Shown here: in pieces, positions 18,311 to 25,901 of the stretch | Numbering within the stretch: the first letter of the stretch is position 1 | Layout: each line of letters begins with the position of its first letter | Source of the DNA: Methylobacterium platani | GTDB lineage: Bacteria; Pseudomonadota; Alphaproteobacteria; Rhizobiales; Beijerinckiaceae | DNA length: 44,682 bases | Assembly: GCF_001653715.1 (NCBI RefSeq) | Contig: NZ_LWHQ01000076.1 | Coordinates: 515-45,196, forward strand | Reading direction: 5' to 3' | Program-made: the position numbers and the translations under genes | The notes under the pieces: generated by a model | What the model saw: only the letters and a program-made list of their open reading frames with translations | Told to the model about the DNA's origin: nothing | Database searches by the model: none

Positions 18311-19197
18311 GGCCCACCGGGCCCGAGGCCCCCACCGGCCGGCGCCTCGCCGAGGGGGTCGCCTTCGCGCTCGTCGCGGTCGGCCTGTGGGGCGGCTGGT
18401 TCGTCATCACCCGGCGGACGGTGGGGGCGGGGGGCGTGCTCGGGCCGGCCGACCTCGTGGCGCTGCGCTTCGGCATCGGCGGGCTGCTGCTGCTGCCGGT
18501 GTTCCTGCTGCGGCTGCGCGGCCTCGGCCGGGCGGCGCTCCGCGACGGCGCGGTCCTGTTCGTCGCGCAAGGGGCGCCGTTCGCGCTCCTGATCTCGGTC
18601 GCCCTGCGCTACGCGCCTGCCGGCCACGGCGCCGCCCTGACGCCCGGCACGATGCCGCTCTTCGCCGCGCTCCTCGGCGCATTGGTGCTCGGCGACCGTC
18701 CGGGCCGCCTGGCGCTCGCCGGCCTCGGGCTGATCGCCCTCGGCGCGCTGACCCTGGCGGGCGGCTTTCGCGACGCCGACGAGCTGTTCGGCTACGCCCT
18801 GTTCCTCACCGCCGCGTTCCTGTGGGCCGCCGGCACGGTGCGGATGCGCCGCTCGCGCCTCGCGGCGCTCGAGGCGACGGCGCTGATCTGCGTCGCCTCG
18901 CTCGTCACCTACATCCCGGTCTACCTCGCCTCGGGCCTGTCGCGGATCCTCGAGGCGCCGCCGGCGGAGGTCGCGATCCAGGCGCTCTACCAGGGCGTGC
19001 TGGTGAGCGTGGTGGCGCTCGTCGCCTTCAACCGCTCCCTCGCGCTGATCGGCCGGCGCACCCCGGCCTTCACCGCCCTGGTGCCGGTGATCGCGACGCT
19101 CCTGGCGATTCCCGTCCTCGGCGAGGTGCCGGACCCGCTCCATGTCGGGGCGATCCTGGCGATCGGGGCGGGAGTGCTGCTGACGACGCGGGGTTGA
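18307..19197 (+). CDS. EamA-family (drug/metabolite) transporter
   Basis: A 296-residue membrane protein with ten hydrophobic segments in two EamA repeats (about 15-140 and 160-295). Visible family traits are FALVAVGLWGGWFVITRR, PADLVALRFGIGGLLLLP, ALTPGTMPLFAALLGALVLG and PAFTALVPVIATLLAIPVLG. Relatives export amino acids, sugars or drugs. The GTG at 18307 overlaps the ABC stop and starts in the right place for the first helix. The pairing with an ABC exporter hints at a shared efflux role, but the substrate is unknown. Confidence 0.85.
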   Translation: MRPTGPEAPTGRRLAEGVAFALVAVGLWGGWFVITRRTVGAGGVLGPADLVALRFGIGGLLLLPVFLLRLRGLGRAALRDGAVLFVAQGAPFALLISVALRYAPAGHGAALTPGTMPLFAALLGALVLGDRPGRLALAGLGLIALGALTLAGGFRDADELFGYALFLTAAFLWAAGTVRMRRSRLAALEATALICVASLVTYIPVYLASGLSRILEAPPAEVAIQALYQGVLVSVVALVAFNRSLALIGRRTPAFTALVPVIATLLAIPVLGEVPDPLHVGAILAIGAGVLLTTRG

Positions 19198-19302
19198 GCC
19201 GCGCGACTCCGGACATGACAAAGGCCCTCGATTCCCACGAAAACGGGTAAGGACGGTTCCGACGCCACCGCATCATGCCTGCGAAATGGCCCAGGGCTTG
19301 TG

Positions 19303-19833
19303 ATGGCTTATTTCAATCACACGATCGACGGCTCGGCCCTTGATCTGACACACCTGGAGCCGCGCTCGCTGAGCTTTTACGTACAGAAGCTAACGCGCGA
19401 TTTAACGGTATATGTTAGATTTTCGAATCACTGCTTCACCTGCAAATTCGATGACAGCCGCCACACCGTGGCAGATCTGATCATGGATCACAGGCAGCGC
19501 CGCGCGTACGATGCCGAGAGATACGACCTGTCGCGGCGCCTGCCGACAATCGTGGACGCCCTGCCCGGCAGCTCCGTCTACCTCACGGCGACTGACCGGA
19601 ACTATGTTTACGTTGCGACCGTCACAACAGAGAATGGCCAGCAATATCCGGTGTACTTCAACCTGCGCCGTGCGCCGCGTGAGCACCCCGCACAGCTGCT
19701 CATGATGATCGAAAGCGCCTATCCCGTGGCCGATCGTCGACAGGTGCTCGCAGGTACGACGAAAATCAGCTTCGCCGTGCTCTGTGCCAAGGTGTATCGA
19801 GGCGAGAGGGTCCAGCCGAAAGCTCGTCGCTGA
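19303..19833 (+). CDS. Conserved hypothetical protein of atypical base composition
   Basis: A 176-residue soluble protein beginning MAYFNHTIDGSALDLTHLEP. It has no signal peptide or membrane segment. Distinct stretches are VYVRFSNHCFTCKFD, YDAERYDLSRRLPTIVDALP, RNYVYVATVTTENGQQYPVY and ESAYPVADRRQVLAGTTKIS. I recall similar proteins in rhizobia and Bradyrhizobium, some labelled as stationary-phase adaptation proteins, but cannot confirm a function. The codon use contains many A/T-ending codons (for example around 19380-19450), unlike its neighbours, which suggests recent transfer. It stands alone between the EamA gene and a convergent phosphatase gene. Confidence 0.75.
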   Translation: MAYFNHTIDGSALDLTHLEPRSLSFYVQKLTRDLTVYVRFSNHCFTCKFDDSRHTVADLIMDHRQRRAYDAERYDLSRRLPTIVDALPGSSVYLTATDRNYVYVATVTTENGQQYPVYFNLRRAPREHPAQLLMMIESAYPVADRRQVLAGTTKISFAVLCAKVYRGERVQPKARR

Positions 19834-19838
19834 CCGTG

Positions 19839-19870
19839 AAAAACCCCGCGGCTCTCATCGAGCGCGGGGT
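19839..19870 (-). terminator. Intrinsic terminator for the minus-strand phosphatase gene
   Basis: ACCCCGC pairs with GCGGGGT, with an inner GCTC/GAGC stem and one bulged base. On the minus strand it is followed by TTTTT (19839-19843). It lies 165 bp after the phosphatase stop and 5 bp after the stop of the convergent plus-strand gene, so it may serve both, although the plus side has no T-run. Confidence 0.65.
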
Positions 19871-20035
19871 GATCACTCGCCGTGACACTTGGATATCTCG
19901 CGTTGCGCGTGGACCGGTCACGGTGACCCATGACAGGCGGCCCGGGGCTGTTGCGGCAAGCCGCTCAGGCGATCGGTCCCCGGTACTCTGGATATGCGAA
20001 GCGGATGACTGATTTCAACCCGTCCGTCCGCCGTT

Positions 20036-20761
20036 TCACTCCCGCCGCAGCAGCCGGTCCACCACCAGGTCCGACCACAGGCCGGCGCGGAAGTCGCGCG
20101 TCAGCGCCTCAGGATCGTAGACGTGCTCGACCCAGTCGAGGAAGCCGAGGCCCTTCGGCTCGCCCTCGGCGAGGTAGCGCTCGAAGAACGCATCGAGGAT
20201 GCCGGTCTTGGCGAAGCGGAAATGGCCGAACCGGGCCGAGAGCTGGCGCGCCGCCTCGCGCACCGGGCGCCCCTCGTGCAGGATCAGGTAGAGGGCGGCG
20301 GCGAGCCCCGCCCGGTCGGCGCCGGACTTGCAGTGCAGCACGGCCGGGTAGGCGAGGCCGGCGAAGAAGTCCTTGGCCGCCAGCAGCGTCGCCTTGTCGG
20401 GCGCCTCGCGCGAGCGCAGCACGAACTCGACGAGGGCGAGGCCCTCGCGCTCGCAGGCCTCGCGCTGGAGCTGCCAGGAGCCGTGCTCGCGCCCGCCGCG
20501 CAGCGAGATGACCGTGCGCACGCCCTGGCGCCGGAACCAGGCGAGGTCGTGCGGCCCCGGCTGGGCCGAGCGCCAGACCAGGCCGCGGCCGATCCGGTGG
20601 CGGTTGAGGTAGGCCAGGCGGAACACGCCGTGATCGACGAGCAGCATGTTGGCCCAGGCGCGCAGGCGCCCGCCCGGGCCGGCGATCGGCTGCTCCCAGC
20701 GGGCGATGCGGGCCATGCGGCGGGCGTAGCGGGTCTCGGGCGGGAGAAAGCGGTTGAGCAC
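20036..20761 (-). CDS. Cys-based protein phosphatase (dual-specificity/tyrosine phosphatase family)
   Basis: A protein of about 241 residues. The phosphatase signature CX5R is visible in HCKSGADRAG, preceded by the region LVWRSAQPGPHDLAWFRRQGVRTVISLRG that opens the fold. Relatives remove phosphate from tyrosine or from small phosphorylated molecules; an acid residue for catalysis may lie in LRSREAPDK. The C-terminal part (FLDWVEHVYDPEALTRDFRAGL) is conserved in alphaproteobacterial relatives. The start is uncertain: GTG at 20761 keeps the conserved-looking NRFLPPETRYARR stretch, while ATG at 20716 is the first ATG inside the conserved body; the frame is open to 20890. It is divergent from the GNAT gene. 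Confidence 0.8.
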   Translation of the reverse strand: MLNRFLPPETRYARRMARIARWEQPIAGPGGRLRAWANMLLVDHGVFRLAYLNRHRIGRGLVWRSAQPGPHDLAWFRRQGVRTVISLRGGREHGSWQLQREACEREGLALVEFVLRSREAPDKATLLAAKDFFAGLAYPAVLHCKSGADRAGLAAALYLILHEGRPVREAARQLSARFGHFRFAKTGILDAFFERYLAEGEPKGLGFLDWVEHVYDPEALTRDFRAGLWSDLVVDRLLRRE

Positions 20762-20958
20762 GAAGGAGCGGGCGCCTGGCGTTAAGGGAACATGCGCGAT
20801 TCGGGGGAACGGGCAGCGTGCCGCTCTAGCAGCCGCGTGACCCGGCCGCAACGACGCCCCGGCCGATGAGCCGCCCCCCAAGCCTGGCATTGCGCTTGCG
20901 ACGTCTCCCCCGCATCGTAGGGACGCGATCCGTCGGCTAACAATCGAGGGGGAAGACC

Positions 20959-21465
20959 GTGAGCACTCAGGTCGTCAGCATTCGCCGGGCCCGGGAACAG
21001 GATGCCGGGATGCTGTCGGAGATCTTCGACGCCGCCTGGCGCGAGGCCTATCAGGGCATCATCCCGGGCGTCGCCCTCGACCGGATGCTCGCCCGGCGCG
21101 GGCCGCGCTGGTGGCGCTCCACCCTGGGCCGCAACCGGCCGCTGGTGGTGCTGGAGCTGGGCGAGAGCGTCATCGGCTACGTCTCCTACGGCCGCTGCCG
21201 CGACCGGGCCCTCAAGGCGGAGGGCGAGATCGACGAGATCTATCTCGCGCCGACCTATCAGGGCCTCGGCTACGGCACCCGGCTGTTCCGGGCGGTGCGC
21301 AACGACCTCGCCGACCGGGACGTGCGGCGGGTCGCGGTGTGGTCGCTCGCCGAGAACGACCGGGCGCGGGACTTCTACGAGCGGATGGGCGGGCGCGTCG
21401 TCGCCGAGGCCTGCGACCGCATCGCCGGCGCCGACCTGCACAAGGTCGCCTACCTGTTCGGGTGA
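20959..21465 (+). CDS. GNAT-family N-acetyltransferase
   Basis: A 168-residue acetyl-CoA-dependent transferase. Motif A is IDEIYLAPTYQGLGYGTRLF, with the acetyl-CoA loop QGLGYG, followed by motif B AVWSLAENDRARDFYERMGG and the terminal KVAYLFG strand. The N-terminus (VSIRRAREQDAGMLSEIFDAAWREAYQGIIP) is typical of RimI-like and small-molecule acetyltransferases. Acceptor unknown. A purine-rich AGGGGGAAG precedes the ATG. It is the first gene of a plus-strand pair with ppa, 280 bp apart, so probably transcribed separately. Confidence 0.88.
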   Translation: MSTQVVSIRRAREQDAGMLSEIFDAAWREAYQGIIPGVALDRMLARRGPRWWRSTLGRNRPLVVLELGESVIGYVSYGRCRDRALKAEGEIDEIYLAPTYQGLGYGTRLFRAVRNDLADRDVRRVAVWSLAENDRARDFYERMGGRVVAEACDRIAGADLHKVAYLFG

Positions 21466-21745
21466 CGCCACGGGCGGGTCCGGCGGCGGCCGGCCCGCGC
21501 GAGGTTTTCCCTTGCGGGACCTGCCCTGCCTCCCGGATGATCGCCGCGGGCGCGAAAGCTGCTCAATCGTGCATCATCCGCAGCAACGGGCCCGGGACTG
21601 CCGGTTTTCGCGCCCGAACCGACCGCGGCGGAACTTGTCCTCGACTGTCACGGCCACCGTTGCGTCCGGGCGCTTGTGCGGGCGCCCGCGGCCCTCTAAG
21701 GACCGCGCCATTCAGGGGCGATCGGCCCTTGCAGGGAGTTTGCTC

Positions 21746-22279
21746 ATGCGCCTCGATGCCATCTCCATCGGCAAGAATCCGCCCGAAGACGTCAACGTCG
21801 TCATCGAGGTTCCGGTCGGCGGCGAGCCGATCAAGTACGAGATGGACAAGGATGCCGGGACGCTGATCGTCGACCGGTTCCTCTACACCGCGATGCATTA
21901 TCCGGGGAACTACGGCTTCATTCCCCACACGCTGTCGGGCGACGGCGACCCGTGCGACGTGCTCGTCGCCAACACCCGGGCGATCGTGCCCGGCGCCGTG
22001 ATGAGCGTGCGGCCGGTCGGCGTGCTGGTGATGGAGGACAATGCCGGCGAGGACGAGAAGATCATCGCGGTCCCGTCGCGCAACCTCACCAAGCGCTACG
22101 ACCGGGTCGAGAACTACACCGACCTGCCCGACATCACGATCCACCAGATCCAGCACTTCTTCGAGCACTACAAGGATCTCGAGCCCGGCAAGTGGGTGAA
22201 GATCGTGCGCTGGGGCGACAAGGCCGAGGCGCAGCGGCTGATCCTCGAGGGGATCGAGCGGGCCAAGAAGGCGAAGTAG
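21746..22279 (+). CDS. ppa: Inorganic pyrophosphatase (family I)
   Basis: A 177-residue cytoplasmic enzyme that hydrolyses pyrophosphate to phosphate and so drives biosynthesis forward. The metal-binding signature DGDPCDVLV is present, with the active-site stretches EVPVGGEPIKYEMDKDAG, MHYPGNYGFIPHT and DEKIIAVP, and FFEHYKDLEPGKWV near the end. Length equals the E. coli enzyme. AGGGAG precedes the ATG. A palindromic repeat element begins 25 bp after the stop. Confidence 0.97.
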   Translation: MRLDAISIGKNPPEDVNVVIEVPVGGEPIKYEMDKDAGTLIVDRFLYTAMHYPGNYGFIPHTLSGDGDPCDVLVANTRAIVPGAVMSVRPVGVLVMEDNAGEDEKIIAVPSRNLTKRYDRVENYTDLPDITIHQIQHFFEHYKDLEPGKWVKIVRWGDKAEAQRLILEGIERAKKAK

Positions 22280-22304
22280 GGACGACGGGCGCGTTGCGCC
22301 CGAA

Positions 22305-22473
22305 CCCTCCCCCCTCTGCGGGGGAGGGTGGCCCCTGTGTCAGCAGGGGTCGGGAGAGGGGAGCCACGCTTCCGGACATATCGCGGCCGGGGTGACGGGC
22401 GCCCCCTGGATCGGCGTCGTGCCGCCCCTCTCCCGGCCTACTCCGTAGGCCACCCTCCCCAGAGGGGGGAGGG
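22305..22473. repeat. Inverted-repeat intergenic element
   Basis: Left arm 22305-22361 (CCCTCCCCCCTCTGCGGGGG, then AGGGTGGCC, ending CGGGAGAGGGG) and right arm 22425-22473 are imperfect reverse complements, with a 63-base centre. Each arm also forms its own hairpin. Elements of this look are scattered between genes in many Rhizobiales genomes. It has no coding capacity. It follows ppa and could form the 3' end structure of its mRNA. Confidence 0.7.
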
Positions 22474-22539
22474 CTCTTGAGAGGGGGGAGGACTCTTGCG
22501 CACAACCGGTGCGGGCCGTGCCCCCGGTCGCGGGCGCGG

Positions 22540-22752
22540 TCAAACCACCACCCGCGTCCCAGCCACCGCAGCCCCCGCCCGCGGCGTCTTCACGGCATCG
22601 TTGTAGGGCGCGTTGTAGGCGCGGCGCACGGAGGCCCAGTAGGCTTCGCGCTCGCGGGCCGAGAGGCGGCCGAGCGCGGCGTTGAGCGCGGCCTCGCCGG
22701 CGGCTTCCAGCCCGCGCAGCTGGTCCGGGGTGACGTCGTGAACGGTGGTCAT
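22540..22752 (-). CDS. Small hypothetical protein
   Basis: A 70-residue soluble protein, MTTVHDVTPDQLRGLEAAGE onward, with an amphipathic helical middle (EAALNAALGRLSAREREAYW) and the end NDAVKTPRAGAAVAGTRVVV. No domain is recognised. The start has only a weak ribosome binding site. The balanced charged composition suggests a real protein, but the call rests on that and on the open frame. Confidence 0.5.
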   Translation of the reverse strand: MTTVHDVTPDQLRGLEAAGEAALNAALGRLSAREREAYWASVRRAYNAPYNDAVKTPRAGAAVAGTRVVV

Positions 22753-22891
22753 GGTGAAGGGGTCCCGAGCCCGGTTGGGTTCGGGCGCCACCATGCCACA
22801 AGCGCAGCGGTTCCGCACGCCCGCACTGGCCGCGGCGACGGGGTGCCCTAGGCCTGTCCCCGCTGTTTCGACGCCTCGGCGCCCGCCGCCC

Positions 22892-23173
22892 TCAGCGCCC
22901 GTTGCCCTTGGTGCCGGACAGGAACGGGTTGCGGTCGGCGGCGCGGACCGCGCTCGGCGGCAGGCCGGCGGCGGCGGACGGCGTGTTCGAAGCGGGGAGG
23001 GGCGTGCCGGGCTTCGCGCCGCCCTCGTTCCGCTCCTTGCTCCAGCCGTAGCCGGCATTCACCCCGGCATAGAAGCCGGTGAAGTCCTCGGCCGCCGCGG
23101 GCGTGGCGGCGAGGATCGCCGCAAGGGCACCGCCCGCGAGGGCGACGCCCAAACGGAAAGGAGCGGTGGCCAT
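22892..23173 (-). CDS. Short exported protein resembling the start of an outer-membrane beta-barrel
   Basis: A 93-residue protein. A signal peptide (about 1-28, ending TPAAAE) is followed by DFTGFYAGVNAGYGWSKE, the N-terminal strand pattern of rhizobial OmpA/Omp25-like beta-barrels. The rest (RNEGGAKPGTPLPASNTPS and on) is not barrel-like and the protein ends long before a barrel could form. It may be a decayed barrel gene or a small periplasmic protein. GGAGCGG precedes the ATG. It follows the cold-shock gene on the same strand by 54 bp. Confidence 0.6.
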   Translation of the reverse strand: MATAPFRLGVALAGGALAAILAATPAAAEDFTGFYAGVNAGYGWSKERNEGGAKPGTPLPASNTPSAAAGLPPSAVRAADRNPFLSGTKGNGR

Positions 23174-23227
23174 GGGCCACCGCTCCGTCCGTATCGTTGC
23201 CTGGTCCGTGCAGGGATGCACCGAGGA

Positions 23228-24007
23228 TCAGTCCACGCTGATGCTCTGCGCCTCGCGGCCCTTCATGCCCTCGACCACGCCCATGGTGACCGGCTGGCCC
23301 TCGGCGAGGGACTCGAGGCCGGCGCGGGCGAGCGCCGAGCGATGGATGAAGACGTCCTTGCCGCCGTCATTCACCGAGACGAAGCCGAAGCCCTTGGCGG
23401 GATCGTACCACTTCACGGTACCGGTCATCTCGGTCGACGGGCCGGAGGCGAAGCGGCCACCGCCGCCACCGCGCTCGGGACGGTCGCCGAAGCCGCCGCC
23501 ACCGAAACCGCCGGTGCGCGGCGGACGGGGATCGCGACGGACCGGAGCCTCGGCCGTGCTGGTGTCCACGCTGGTGATGTTGGTCACCTGCGGGCCCTTC
23601 TGGCCCTGCGCGGTCTGGACGGTCAGGCGAGTGCCCGGCATCAGATCGGCGTGGCCGGCCGCCTCGACGGCACGGATGTGGAGGAAGGCGTCGCCCGAGC
23701 CGTCGCCGAGCTCGACGAAGCCGAAGCCCTTCTCCTTGTTGAACCACTTGACCGTCGCGTCACGCTCCGGCCCGGAGGGGGCAGCACCGCCGCGCGAGGC
23801 ACCGCCGCCGAAGCCACCGCCGCCGCCGCCGAAGCCGCCGCCGCCGTAACCACCGCCGCCGCCACCACCGTAGCCGCCGCCACCGCCACCATAGCCACCG
23901 CCACCGTAGCCGCCGCTCTGCGGAGCCTGATCAGGCCACCGCGGCTCGCCGCCACCCTCGTCGAAGCCGCGACGGCGCGGCTCCCTGAAATCACGACCAC
24001 GTCCCAT
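23228..24007 (-). CDS. Cold-shock protein with two CSD domains and Gly/Tyr-rich low-complexity tail
   Basis: A 259-residue RNA/single-strand DNA binder. CSD1 (about 83-146) has TVKWFNKEKGFGFVEL and DAFLHI; CSD2 (about 194-259) has TVKWYDPAKGFGFVSV and DVFIHRSAL: both RNP1 and RNP2 motifs are intact. Residues 31-70 are almost only glycine with spaced Tyr/Phe, and a second Gly-rich linker (166-186) joins the domains. Double-CSD proteins are common in alphaproteobacteria and act as RNA chaperones or antiterminators; the long aromatic-glycine N-tail is less usual. The ATG at 24007 begins a basic segment MGRGRDFREPRRRGF. It is divergent from selO across 418 bp. Confidence 0.9.
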   Translation of the reverse strand: MGRGRDFREPRRRGFDEGGGEPRWPDQAPQSGGYGGGGYGGGGGGYGGGGGGGYGGGGFGGGGGGFGGGASRGGAAPSGPERDATVKWFNKEKGFGFVELGDGSGDAFLHIRAVEAAGHADLMPGTRLTVQTAQGQKGPQVTNITSVDTSTAEAPVRRDPRPPRTGGFGGGGFGDRPERGGGGGRFASGPSTEMTGTVKWYDPAKGFGFVSVNDGGKDVFIHRSALARAGLESLAEGQPVTMGVVEGMKGREAQSISVD

Positions 24008-24425
24008 TAGAAGCTCGCCAAAACGTAAAAACCGCCGACCACCCTTGTACCCCGGTGCGCTCTGTGCCTGACAGCCGACGCCTCGAGATCGTTCCATTCC
24101 CGGTTGCGGTGACCAAGATGACCGCCACACTCCTGACGCAACTCAGACCGTACCGCAAGGCGGATCTGCCCAGCGTGGCGATGACAGGGGTTACTTTCTC
24201 ACGTCGCGACCCGGATTGACAGCCCGATTCGGCATCTTTTCCCCGTGTCCTTCACGCACCAGTGTGGCGTATGAGCACGGTTTCGCCGCAAGCGGGTGCG
24301 GGTTTCGCCCAGGACGTGGCTCGCGCTCGGGCCCGGGCCGGACCCGCCGGAGGACCCGGCCGGGGCCGCGGCGCGTTGCCCGCCCGTCGATTCGCTCCGT
24401 TCCGTTCACCCTGCCCGAGGTCCCG
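24008..24425. other. Divergent promoter region between the cold-shock gene and selO
   Basis: 418 bp with no supported gene. TTGACA at 24216-24221 could be a -35 for selO, but no good -10 follows at the usual distance. The 140 bp nearest the cold-shock gene could hold the long leader such genes often have. I see no clear operator. Confidence 0.35.
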
Positions 24426-25901
24426 ATGCCGGCCCCCACCTTCCGCCCGTCGCGCCGCCACGCCGATCTCGGCCCGGATTTCTACGACGTCGTCGCGCCG
24501 GCCCGCTTTCCCGCCCACATCCTGCGCCACCGCAACCGGCCCTGGGCCGAGCGGATCGGCCTCGGCGGCCTGTCCGACGACGAGTGGATCGCGCATTTCG
24601 GCCGCTTCGCGCCGCTGCCCGGCAGCTTCCCCGAGCCGCTGGCCCTGCGCTACCACGGCCACCAGTTCCGCAGCTACAACCCGGATCTCGGCGACGGCCG
24701 CGGCTTCCTGTTCGCGCAAGCGCACGACCTCGCCGACGGGCGCCTGCTCGACCTCGGCACCAAGGGCAGCGGGCAGACGCCCTGGTCGCGCACCGCCGAC
24801 GGCCGGCTCACCCTCAAGGGCGGCGTGCGCGAGGTGCTCGCCACCACGATGCTGGAAGCCCTCGGCGTCGAGACCTCGAAGTCGTTCAGCCTGATCGAGA
24901 CCGGCGAGGCGTTGATGCGCGGCGACGAGCCGTCGCCGACCCGCTCCGCGGTGCTGGTGCGGCTCAGCCATTCCCACATCCGCATCGGCACGTTCCAGCG
25001 CTTCCGCGCGCATGGCGACACCGACAACCTGCTCCGTCTCCTCGACCACGCGGTCCGCACCTACCTCCCGGAGACGTGGCGCGACGATCCGGCCGACCGG
25101 GCGGCGGCCTTCCTCGCCGAGGTCTGCCGCCGCGTCGCCCGGATGGGGGCGCAGTGGATGGCGGCGGGGTTCGTCCACGGGGTGCTCAACACCGACAACA
25201 TCAACGTGACCGGCGAGAGCTTCGATTACGGCCCGTGGCGCTTCGCCCCCGTCAACGACCCGGCCTTCACCGCCGCCTATTTCGACGAGTACGGCCTCTA
25301 CGCCTTCGGGCGCCAGCCGGAGGCCCTGGGCTGGAACCTGGCGCGGCTGGCCGAGTGCCTGCTGCCGCTCTCCGACGAGGCGCGGCTCGGCACCGCCATG
25401 GACGCCTACGGCCCGGCCCTGCAGGAGGCCTTCGCGCAGGCGCTGATGCGCCGCCTCGGCCTCGCGGTGCCGGCCGACGAGGGAGCGATGCACGCCCTCG
25501 TCGGCGCCTTCTGGGCCTTCCTGCAGACGAGCCGGGCGCCGTTCGAGCAGGCCTTCTTCGACTGGTACGGCGGCCTCGCCAGCGAGGCCCGCGCCGCCCG
25601 CAGCCCGGCGGCGGCGCATTACGCCGGCGAGGGCTTCTCCCGCGTGCGCCAGGCGCTGGGCGCCCTCTCGCCCGATCCCGCGGGCCGGCTCGACCACCCG
25701 TACTTCGCGAAGGAAGCGCCCTGCACGATGCTGATCGACGAGGTCGAGGCCCTATGGGCGCCGATCGCGGCCGCGGACGACTGGTCGGCCTATCACGCCA
25801 AGCTCGCGGCGATCGACGAGATGGCGGAGGCCTACGGCACCCGGCCGGCGCCTCCCCCCGGCGCCGGTGCGGCGCCGGGGGGAGGCGCATCGGCCCCCTG
25901 A
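24426..25901 (+). CDS. selO: Protein adenylyltransferase SelO (YdiU)
   Basis: A 491-residue pseudokinase-fold enzyme that transfers AMP from ATP to Ser/Thr/Tyr of target proteins in redox stress. Family signatures are LALRYHGHQFRSYNPDLGDG, LGTKGSGQTPWSRTADGRLT, LKGGVREVLATTMLEALGV and the metal/active-site region FVHGVLNTDNINVTG with DYGPWRF. Length fits the E. coli protein (about 480). The tail APPPGAGAAPGGGASAP is encoded by a perfect hairpin and lacks the C-terminal cysteine seen in some relatives. The last 70 bases overlap the end of the convergent binding-protein gene. Confidence 0.95.
   Translation: MPAPTFRPSRRHADLGPDFYDVVAPARFPAHILRHRNRPWAERIGLGGLSDDEWIAHFGRFAPLPGSFPEPLALRYHGHQFRSYNPDLGDGRGFLFAQAHDLADGRLLDLGTKGSGQTPWSRTADGRLTLKGGVREVLATTMLEALGVETSKSFSLIETGEALMRGDEPSPTRSAVLVRLSHSHIRIGTFQRFRAHGDTDNLLRLLDHAVRTYLPETWRDDPADRAAAFLAEVCRRVARMGAQWMAAGFVHGVLNTDNINVTGESFDYGPWRFAPVNDPAFTAAYFDEYGLYAFGRQPEALGWNLARLAECLLPLSDEARLGTAMDAYGPALQEAFAQALMRRLGLAVPADEGAMHALVGAFWAFLQTSRAPFEQAFFDWYGGLASEARAARSPAAAHYAGEGFSRVRQALGALSPDPAGRLDHPYFAKEAPCTMLIDEVEALWAPIAAADDWSAYHAKLAAIDEMAEAYGTRPAPPPGAGAAPGGGASAP

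Noticed and set aside
23860..23920. Repeated CCACCGCC-type sequence that might look like a repeat array
   Set aside because: It is the coding sequence of the Gly/Tyr-rich tail of the cold-shock protein, not a CRISPR or satellite; the periodicity comes from GGC/GGT codons.
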